From the NCBI GenBank assembly GCA_035063885.1, contig JAPSFM010000114.1:1-16336 (forward strand): a stretch of DNA of 16,336 nt, given 5' to 3'. The position numbers and the translations under genes were made by a program. Shown in pieces: positions 8,552 through 14,579 of this stretch. Origin of the DNA: CAADGY01 sp900696665. GTDB lineage: Bacteria > Acidobacteriota > Terriglobia > Bryobacterales > Bryobacteraceae. The notes under the pieces are model-generated. The model made no database searches and was not told where the DNA came from. It was given only the letters and a program-made list of their open reading frames with translations. Position 1 is the first letter of the stretch, and each line of letters starts with the position of its first letter.

Positions 8552-9016
8552 CTACTTCGATATCAGGCCGGCCGAGGTGACCACGATTCCCAGTTCCCGT
8601 CCATCGTTCTCCGTTCGCGGCGTCGCCCTAGCGAGGCAGAACCGGACGGGAGGTACATTGGTTGCGAGCAATACGGGTGGAAGATCACGCGCATAGGTGT
8701 ACTCGCCGGGCTTGTAGAACGTTTGGGGATCCAGTACCTGATCGTCCACCTCGGAACTCAACGTAATCGGTCCCAACTTGTCGATCTGGACTGCAGGGAT
8801 AAACAGGCGCAGTAAAAGTGTTGCACCGTTCTGCTCAGAGGCGGAGGGCGGCTTCAAGATGACCGAAAAATTCTGGATTGTCCAGCGCCAGCGTCCCATT
8901 TCGATGTCATAAAAACCACTAAGTAATTGATTCGAAACGGACAGATCCCCCATCTCAATCAGGCTGGCCCAGTCCTTCACGGCCCGGCGCCAGCACGCAG
9001 CGAAGATCGGAAACAA
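8552..9016 (-). CDS. Small beta-rich protein of unknown function, possibly truncated
   Basis: Open frame of up to 154 residues, not assigned to a named family. The part that looks coding begins about residue 13 (VKDWASLIEMGDLSVSNQLL) and continues through GFYDIEMGRWRWT and NFSVILKPP to LGIVVTSAGL. The alternating hydrophobic pattern and short Gly/Pro turns suggest one beta-sandwich domain; there is no signal peptide or membrane helix. The start is doubtful: a TTG at 9016 opens the frame, a GTG at 8980 is possible, and neither has a good ribosome binding site, so the true N-terminus may be lost. It lies 69 bp ahead of the epimerase stump in the same direction and belongs to the decaying sugar cluster. 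I infer a cluster-specific accessory role at most. Confidence 0.55.
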   Translation of the reverse strand: MFPIFAACWRRAVKDWASLIEMGDLSVSNQLLSGFYDIEMGRWRWTIQNFSVILKPPSASEQNGATLLLRLFIPAVQIDKLGPITLSSEVDDQVLDPQTFYKPGEYTYARDLPPVLLATNVPPVRFCLARATPRTENDGRELGIVVTSAGLISK

Positions 9017-9341
9017 CCCGACTTACATCGCCGCACGGCGTGTTGGGTGGCGCTTACCGATCACTACCTCCGCCTCTGAGTATGGGATAGTACTATGTTA
9101 TGTAAAGTACTACGATGTCCACAGCTCCGCAACCCTCACGAAACGGGAGAGACCTGACGATATCTTTCACGTGCCTGCTTTCTGGTCTACATTGGTAGGG
9201 GAGGCGTTGATCCAGGAGCCGTCGTCCCAGTACACGTGGCCTTGTGCGGCAGATGGCGACGGACAATAATGACCAATAACTAAAGTCACTCGAAACCGGC
9301 ACGGAGAGCGAGAACTCGGTTACATTGCGGAGTGTTGTTGC
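9017..9341. other. Intergenic region between the decayed cluster and the FAD oxidoreductase
   Basis: About 325 bp with no supported gene. A short minus-strand open frame (9093-9302) lacks any recognisable domain or ribosome binding site. The region holds one clear inverted repeat (9088-9112) and, at its right end, the ribosome binding site of the oxidoreductase. No strong promoter was found on either strand; TACATT at 9323-9328 is only a weak -10 candidate because it overlaps the ribosome binding site. Confidence 0.6.
9088..9112. repeat. Operator-like inverted repeat
   Basis: TAGTACT (9088-9094) and AGTACTA (9106-9112) form a perfect 7-bp inverted repeat with an 11-bp AT-rich spacer, centre-to-centre distance 18 bp. 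The AT-rich stretch stands out from the GC-rich surroundings. It lies 72 bp upstream of the minus-strand small gene and 230 bp upstream of the FAD gene. It could be a repressor site; without a named regulator nearby this is inference. Confidence 0.4.
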
Positions 9342-11015
9342 ATGAAGGAACTTCGGGGGACCGCCGTTATCATTGGAGCGGGGCCGGCAGGTTTAACTGC
9401 GGCTCTGGAACTCCTACGGCGGGCAAAAGTTAAGCCCATAGTGCTCGAAAAGAGTGGATACATGGGCGGCATATCGCGAACCGTCAACTACAAAGGAAAC
9501 CGGATCGATATTGGAGGTCACCGGTTTTTTTCGAAATCCGACCGCGTGATGCACTGGTGGACGGAGGTAATGCCCGTCGAAGATACGGCGGACGTGAGTC
9601 ACCGGTTGACTTATCAAAACCGCGAGCGCACGCTTGCCGCAACGGGGAAAAAGGGACCTGATCCGCAGTCGGAAGATCTCGTCCTGCTGGTGCGGCCAAG
9701 GCAATCGAGGATTCTGTTTCTGCGGAAGCTATTCGAATATCCGCTCAAGCTCACTCCGGTAACGCTGAGGCAACTGGGACTCCTCAGAACGTTCCGCGCC
9801 GGCATAAGCTATTTGCGCAGTTCCATCCGGCCTATTCCGAACGAGAAGACGCTCGAGGATTTTCTGATCAACCGCTTCGGACGGCAGCTCTACCAGACGT
9901 TTTTCAAGAGCTATACGGAGAAGGTGTGGGGCGTTCCCTGCCATCAGATCAGCGCCGAGTGGGGGGCACAGCGCATCAAGGGCCTGTCTCTTCGGACGGC
10001 GATCCTTCATCACCTGCGCAAACTGTTCGGCCGTGGCTCGAAGGACATCGCGCAGAAAGATACCGAGACCTCTCTCATCGAAAAGTTTCTTTATCCCAAG
10101 TTCGGTCCCGGACAACTGTGGGAAGAAGTTGCCCGCCGGGTTTGCGCGGAAGGCGGGGAGATCCTCACTGGCTGGAACGTGGCGCGTATCCACGCCTCAG
10201 GCAACCGTGTCACCGGCGTCACGGCCGTGAACGAACGGGGCGGGGAGCGGCATTTTCCAGCGGATCACGTTTTCTCAACCATGCCCGTGAAGGAGTTGAT
10301 TCACGCCCTTGACGTGGAAGTTCCGCATGAGGTCAGGGAGGTCAGCGACGGGCTGATTTACCGCGACTTTATTACAGTGGGCCTTTTGCTGGACCGTCTC
10401 AGGCTTGGTGAGAAAGGGCGGAAAAATTCGGAACCGCTGAAGGACAACTGGATCTATATTCAGGAGCACGATGTGCTGGTGGGCCGGATGCAGATCTTCA
10501 ACAATTGGAGTCCGTTCATGGTCCAGGATCCAGCCAAGGTCTGGGTGGGCTTCGAGTATTTCTGCTATGACACCGACGATCTCTGGAAGAAGCCGGACAG
10601 GGAGATGATCGAACTCGCCATTGAAGAGGCGGAGAGAACCGGCATCTTTTCGAAAGGCGACGTGGTGGATGCCACTGTCATCCGTATGGAGAAAACGTAC
10701 CCGGCGTACTTCGGTAGCTATGACCGGTTCGACGTCATCCGGGGCTTCGTCGACGGCTTTCACAACCTGTTCCTGGTGGGACGCAACGGCATGCACAAAT
10801 ACAACAACCAGGATCACTCGATGCTGACCGCCATGACCGCCGTCGACAACATCATTGCCGGACGGCACGACAAAAGCAACATTTGGGCCGTCAATACCGA
10901 GATGGAGTACCACGAATCCAAGGACGGCTCCGCCACGCGCCCGGCCGAGGACTCCAGCCGGAGCGGCGTCGTGCGCGCGCCTGTGGTGCATACCGTTCGG
11001 GAGAGCTCTCAGTGA
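9342..11015 (+). CDS. FAD-dependent oxidoreductase, protoporphyrinogen oxidase/UDP-galactopyranose mutase-like
   Basis: Flavoprotein of 557 residues in the amine-oxidase/HemY-like superfamily (COG1232 type). Seen: the dinucleotide-binding start VIIGAGPAGLTAALEL with Gly12, Gly14 and Gly17; an acidic ribose-binding residue at the end of the second strand (VLEK); the family motifs GGISRT and IDIGGHRFFSK; and the C-terminal FAD loop LFLVGRNGMHKYNNQDHSM. The last ~35 residues are a polar low-complexity tail. CGGAG at 9328-9332 with a 9-nt spacer supports the ATG. GGHRFFSK-type members commonly sit in polysaccharide gene clusters, and this one lies divergent from the remains of such a cluster, so a role in sugar or lipid modification is more likely than heme synthesis. 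It is fully intact, unlike the glycosylation genes next to it. The substrate is unknown. Confidence 0.9.
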   Translation: MKELRGTAVIIGAGPAGLTAALELLRRAKVKPIVLEKSGYMGGISRTVNYKGNRIDIGGHRFFSKSDRVMHWWTEVMPVEDTADVSHRLTYQNRERTLAATGKKGPDPQSEDLVLLVRPRQSRILFLRKLFEYPLKLTPVTLRQLGLLRTFRAGISYLRSSIRPIPNEKTLEDFLINRFGRQLYQTFFKSYTEKVWGVPCHQISAEWGAQRIKGLSLRTAILHHLRKLFGRGSKDIAQKDTETSLIEKFLYPKFGPGQLWEEVARRVCAEGGEILTGWNVARIHASGNRVTGVTAVNERGGERHFPADHVFSTMPVKELIHALDVEVPHEVREVSDGLIYRDFITVGLLLDRLRLGEKGRKNSEPLKDNWIYIQEHDVLVGRMQIFNNWSPFMVQDPAKVWVGFEYFCYDTDDLWKKPDREMIELAIEEAERTGIFSKGDVVDATVIRMEKTYPAYFGSYDRFDVIRGFVDGFHNLFLVGRNGMHKYNNQDHSMLTAMTAVDNIIAGRHDKSNIWAVNTEMEYHESKDGSATRPAEDSSRSGVVRAPVVHTVRESSQ

Positions 11016-11017
11016 AG

Positions 11018-11026
11018 TGTTATGAT
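11018..11026 (+). promoter_or_regulatory. Extended -10 promoter ahead of the HAD/kinase-like operon
   Basis: TGTTATGAT is an extended -10 (TG, one base, then TATGAT at 11021-11026; 5 of 6 matches to TATAAT), lying just after the stop of the FAD gene. The predicted +1 is 11033. There is no convincing -35, as is usual for extended -10 promoters. It would let the HAD gene and the genes behind it be transcribed separately from the oxidoreductase. Confidence 0.5.
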
Positions 11027-11032
11027 CCCGGC

Positions 11033-11068
11033 ATGTGGCGTATTTCTCGTGCCGGAGCGCGGGCGTGA
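11033..11068 (+). CDS. Putative leaderless 11-codon leader ORF
   Basis: ATG at 11033 falls exactly on the +1 predicted from the extended -10. It opens MWRISRAGARA and ends in TGA at 11066-11068. That stop overlaps the GTG start of the HAD gene as GTGA, the arrangement typical of translational coupling. The peptide shows no family resemblance and holds three Arg codons. It is too short for coding statistics, so it may be chance. Its value is as a possible translational switch for the HAD gene. Confidence 0.3.
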   Translation: MWRISRAGARA

Positions 11069-11706
11069 AGTTCATTTTTGACCTGGACGGGGTCATCGTA
11101 CATTCGACACCGCTGCACGTCAAAGCCTGGGAGGCTTACCTCGAACCGTTGGGCATTGATTCGGTCTCCATCGGGCGGATCATGCTGGGCCGCCATAATG
11201 ACGATATCGTCCGTGAGCTGTTCGGTGACGCGCTGACTCCAACCGAACTCTGCCGGCATGGTGCTGCAAAGGAGGCGATCTACCGCGAAATGATCCGGCC
11301 TCACGTCAACGAACACATAGTGCCGGGGGTACGGCTGTTCCTCGAGCGGCATGCCGGCGTGGATAAGGCCGTGGCATCCAATGCGGAACGGGCAAACGTC
11401 GACTGCATACTGCGCGAGTCCGGCCTTGACCGGTTTTTTCGTGTGGTCCTCGACGGCAATCAGGTCAGCCGGCCGAAACCCGATCCGGAGATCTACGTGC
11501 GAGCCGCCGGTATGCTTGACACCTCTCCTGAGGAGTGCGTTATTTTTGAGGATTCCAAGGCTGGCATAGAAGCGGCGCGAAGCGCGGGTGCTTCAGTAGT
11601 CGGTCTGAGGACCACTTGCACGGACCTCACGGGCGTAGACTTGGCGATAGACGATTTCTTCGCGCCGGAGTTGGAGGAATGGCTTCGAGAACAAGAGTCC
11701 ACTTGA
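11065..11706 (+). CDS. HAD-superfamily hydrolase, beta-phosphoglucomutase-like
   Basis: HAD subfamily I phosphatase or phosphomutase, 213 residues from the GTG at 11065. GGAG at 11054-11057 with a 7-nt spacer supports this start; a GTG at 11035 would add 10 unlikely residues. Motif I is DLDGV (nucleophile Asp6, general acid/base Asp8). Motif II is VASNA (Ser105), motif III Lys138 in RPKPDPEIY, and motif IV FEDSKAG (Glu162, Asp163). The helical cap lies between motifs I and II. All catalytic residues are present. Substrates in this family are sugar phosphates or similar small phosphoesters, and sequence alone cannot separate beta-phosphoglucomutase from a phosphatase. The gene overlaps the next one by 28 bp, so the two are likely co-translated. 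Confidence 0.9.
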   Translation: MKFIFDLDGVIVHSTPLHVKAWEAYLEPLGIDSVSIGRIMLGRHNDDIVRELFGDALTPTELCRHGAAKEAIYREMIRPHVNEHIVPGVRLFLERHAGVDKAVASNAERANVDCILRESGLDRFFRVVLDGNQVSRPKPDPEIYVRAAGMLDTSPEECVIFEDSKAGIEAARSAGASVVGLRTTCTDLTGVDLAIDDFFAPELEEWLREQEST

Positions 11707-14066
11707 TCCGCTCCGCCGCCGTGGCGGGTTGTCTGCTGTTGAGTTGCGCAGCGCTCGTAGCGCAACAGCAGATCAGCATACGGGAAGCCGCATCGCGCCG
11801 TCCGTCGGATTTTGCTCCCGTTCATCAGGGGAAGGATGTCCTTGTCACCGGTACGGTCACCGGGAAGGCCATCTCGCTGCTCGACTACGCGCACCTGGGC
11901 ATCACGGACGGCGAAGGCCACGGATTGACGATCGAAGACTATTACGATCAACTGGTCAAGTTCGAGCCGGGCGATCGCTTGCAGGTACAGGGCCGTATCG
12001 GCAAGCGCGGGGGTGTTCCCGTGGTGCGGCCGACCGAGATCCGCCTGATCAGCCACACCGAGCCGCCCGCCGCTTATGATGTCACCACCGAGGAACTGAA
12101 CTCACCGCGCTATCTGGGACTGTGGGTCACAACGCAAGCCGAAGTGATAGAGGTGGGCGAGGACGCCAGCGGCGATTATCTCGTCGTCGGCGATCCGGGT
12201 TCCATGGTGAAGGTGTTCCTGCCAAAGCGCAACCACAACGACTATAATTCGCTCGCGCAGTTTGCGCCACGGGACCGCGTCCGCATCACGGGCCTTGCCT
12301 CACAGTATTGTCCGATTCCGCCGTACGATCGTATGTTTCAAGTGCTGGTGGCGGGGGCGGATTCGGTGGTGCTCGTCAATCGCCGCTGGCTGATTCCGCC
12401 GGGCATCCTGCTGCTGTCGGTGGTCCTTCTGGTTGCCGCGCTGGGCGTGTGGTTGTACCGGGAACGCCGTGTACGCGAACACCGGGAAAACATTCGTGCT
12501 TTGCACGGGCTCGCTGAAAGTGTGATCGCCGCCGGCTCTCCTTCCGAGATTCTCGACCGCTTGCGTGCTGCTTTGCCCAGAATTTTCGGGATGACCGGTG
12601 TGACGTACTACATTTACCGCGAAGCTGAACGGACGATGGAAAGAGTCGCTTCACCGGAAACCGCCATACCGCCGTTTTTCCTCGATTCCCCGCCGGATCC
12701 CATCACCGGCGGCGCCGCCATCTGCATTCGAAACCGCACTCTGCTGGTGGTGCCGGAAACACACAAGAGCCCTTTTTTCAGTAGCTCGGAACAGGACCTG
12801 TTGCCGCGTTCCGTCATTTTCGTTCCCATGTTCTGGCAATCCGAATTGATGGGCGTGCTGCAGTTGCAGCACGACACGGAGGCCCGCAGCTTTAATATCG
12901 ATCAGCAGACCGCCGTCCAGCACCTCGCAAACCAGATCGCCACCTCACTCAAACTGCTGGAACAGAGATCGATTCGCGAACAATTGTTCCGCAGCGAGAA
13001 ACTGGCCGCTTCAGGCCAGCTCATTTCGGGTGTGGCCGCCGAACTCGGGGCCCCCATCGATGGCATTGTCACGGCGGCCGGGCAACTGCTTTCCCGCTCC
13101 ACCGATAAGCGTTTGCGCCGCGACCTGAGCATCATTGCCGAACAGGCGCGCAAAGCTTCTGAAATTGTCACGCGGCTGGTTTCGTTTGCGAACGCCGATA
13201 AGACCCAGCCCAAACCGATCGATGTCAATTCCATCCTTGCGGGGCTGATCGATTTTCGCGAGCGCGAATGGAAATTGAAAGAGATTGAGCTGGTGAACCG
13301 TGTCAGCGCCGATCGCATGTACGTGACGGCGGCGCAGGGCCAGCTCGAACAGGTATTTCTAAGCCTGATCTTGCGAGCCGAACAGGCGCTGGGCGATGCC
13401 GCGGAGAGGCGGCTCTCCCTGGCTTCAAGCGAACTGGCGGGCCGGGTTGTCGTCGAGATTGCCTTCACCGCACCCAAACCCACCGAAGCCATCGATATGC
13501 TCAACCCTAACCCCGATGGCGCGGCCGGCGTCGATGTTTCGCGCGCCATCATCCGTGCCTATGGAGGGGAACTGCGGTCCGGCGGCTCGCGAAAAGGGCA
13601 AAAATTCGAAGTGGAGTTGCCCGCCGCCCGTCAGCGGGAAGTAGTGTCCGGCGCCGGGGAGGAGGCGCCCGCGGTTTCAGAGCGCTCCCTGACCGCGCTG
13701 CTGGTAGAGCCGGACCCCATCGTGCGGCGTCAGTTGCTGCTGATGGTTACCGCTCGCGGCCATCGTGTAGTGCCGGTGGCGCAGGCCGAGCAGGCCGTGG
13801 AGATGGTGCCACGCCTGCGTTTCGATGTCGTTTTTTGCTCGGTCCGGCTACCCGGATTGAATTGGGTAGAGTTTTTCGAGCGGGCACGGCATCTGGTCGG
13901 CTGCTTCGTTCTGGTGACGGAAGGCTCAGACCCCGAACTGTCCCGCACGTTCGAATCCGGGGACGGCTATGTCCTCACCAAGCCGATTAATGATGGTGAG
14001 GTGAAGACTTTGCTCTCCACCATTGCCAGGCGGGACTTGAAGCGGGAAGCGAAACCCGCCGGCTGA
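11679..14066 (+). CDS. Membrane-anchored degenerate hybrid sensor kinase (pseudokinase with GAF and receiver domains)
   Basis: About 795 residues from ATG 11679, which has GGAG 8 nt upstream. Layout: signal peptide 1-29; extracytoplasmic beta-rich region to about 236, probably two OB-like domains (LVTGTVTGKA, DRLQVQGRIG, DRVRITGLAS); one membrane helix 238-259; GAF-like domain about 275-425; histidine-kinase core about 440-650; receiver about 673-787. Every phosphotransfer residue is altered. The H box reads GVAAEL with Ala454 for His. The N box reads LSLILRA with Ser562 and Arg566 for Asn. No DxGxG is present, and the second G box is replaced by AGVDVS. The receiver has Ser721 at the phosphoacceptor Asp and Glu-Pro at the acidic pair, though Lys768 remains. 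The frame is open and unbroken, so this looks like selection for a non-catalytic sensor or scaffold rather than decay. No response regulator partner is adjacent. Confidence 0.88.
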   Translation: MASRTRVHLIRSAAVAGCLLLSCAALVAQQQISIREAASRRPSDFAPVHQGKDVLVTGTVTGKAISLLDYAHLGITDGEGHGLTIEDYYDQLVKFEPGDRLQVQGRIGKRGGVPVVRPTEIRLISHTEPPAAYDVTTEELNSPRYLGLWVTTQAEVIEVGEDASGDYLVVGDPGSMVKVFLPKRNHNDYNSLAQFAPRDRVRITGLASQYCPIPPYDRMFQVLVAGADSVVLVNRRWLIPPGILLLSVVLLVAALGVWLYRERRVREHRENIRALHGLAESVIAAGSPSEILDRLRAALPRIFGMTGVTYYIYREAERTMERVASPETAIPPFFLDSPPDPITGGAAICIRNRTLLVVPETHKSPFFSSSEQDLLPRSVIFVPMFWQSELMGVLQLQHDTEARSFNIDQQTAVQHLANQIATSLKLLEQRSIREQLFRSEKLAASGQLISGVAAELGAPIDGIVTAAGQLLSRSTDKRLRRDLSIIAEQARKASEIVTRLVSFANADKTQPKPIDVNSILAGLIDFREREWKLKEIELVNRVSADRMYVTAAQGQLEQVFLSLILRAEQALGDAAERRLSLASSELAGRVVVEIAFTAPKPTEAIDMLNPNPDGAAGVDVSRAIIRAYGGELRSGGSRKGQKFEVELPAARQREVVSGAGEEAPAVSERSLTALLVEPDPIVRRQLLLMVTARGHRVVPVAQAEQAVEMVPRLRFDVVFCSVRLPGLNWVEFFERARHLVGCFVLVTEGSDPELSRTFESGDGYVLTKPINDGEVKTLLSTIARRDLKREAKPAG

Positions 14067-14074
14067 TCGCGCCG

Positions 14075-14090
14075 TACAATGACTAGTATG
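14075..14090 (+). promoter_or_regulatory. -10 box placed for a leaderless start of the small secreted protein
   Basis: TACAAT (14075-14080, 5 of 6 matches) predicts +1 at 14087, one base before an in-frame ATG at 14088. No Shine-Dalgarno sequence precedes either possible start. Together with the similar spacing ahead of the 11033 mini-ORF and the MoxR gene, this suggests leaderless transcription. Confidence 0.35.
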
Positions 14091-14570
14091 TTTTTTCGAT
14101 CGGCTATCGTGTTCGGCGCGCTGCTGTTAAGCTCCGGCGTTTTCGGACAATCCAAGTATTCCGGCCCGAGACCTCCCAAGCCCGACGTGCCCTATTTATT
14201 GCATGCTGAAAATCTGGTGCCGACGGAGACCGCCGAAGCAAAGGAAGAGTCCCGCAGGAACAATACCACTTACACGGTTCCGGGTGCGGCGTCACCGGCA
14301 CGAACGCCGCTGGCCGAACCGATTTTCCTGTTCCAGTCCCAAAGCATTTCGCCGGAGAAACTTCAGCTTTACCAACTCGAGGTCAAAGACGGCAATCGGG
14401 AAATCGAATTCCCTGAAAACCGCAACAAAGCGCCGCGGCCGTATCCCCTCTCTATTACCAGGCTGGCGCAGGGACTGTATAGAGTAGAAGCGAGCGCCAC
14501 CCTCGAGAACGGACAGTATGTTCTCACGCCTACCGGATCGAACATCGTGTTCCTCTTCGAGGTGTACTGA
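14079..14570 (+). CDS. Small secreted protein of unknown function
   Basis: 163 residues from ATG 14079; ATG 14088 is an equally good start and may be the true one if the message is leaderless. A signal peptide is clear (FFRSAIVFGALLLSSGVFGQ, cleavage near the Gln). The mature part begins with a Pro-rich segment (SGPRPPKPDVPYLLHAENLV). It has an Asn/Thr/Ala-rich linker and ends in a probable beta domain (LQLYQLEVKDGNREI, LYRVEASATLENGQYVL). There is no lipobox cysteine, catalytic motif or membrane helix. It starts 12 bp after the kinase-like gene on the same strand, so it may share its transcript and function in the same envelope process. I do not recognise a named family. Confidence 0.8.
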   Translation: MTSMFFRSAIVFGALLLSSGVFGQSKYSGPRPPKPDVPYLLHAENLVPTETAEAKEESRRNNTTYTVPGAASPARTPLAEPIFLFQSQSISPEKLQLYQLEVKDGNREIEFPENRNKAPRPYPLSITRLAQGLYRVEASATLENGQYVLTPTGSNIVFLFEVY

Positions 14571-14579
14571 GAAATCCGT

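Noticed and set aside
8255..8815. Plus-strand open frame of 186 codons
   Set aside because: It is opposite the epimerase stump and the beta-rich gene and shows no protein-like motif.
9093..9302. Minus-strand 69-codon open frame in the intergenic region
   Set aside because: No ribosome binding site, no domain, Arg/Cys-rich peptide.
10275..11123. Minus-strand open frame of 282 codons opposite the FAD gene
   Set aside because: Its peptide is low-complexity (His/Val/Asp-rich) with no domain, and the opposite strand encodes clear FAD motifs.
14571..14579. Bidirectional terminator between the convergent genes
   Set aside because: Only 9 bp separate the stops, and no hairpin with a T run was found in or around the gap.
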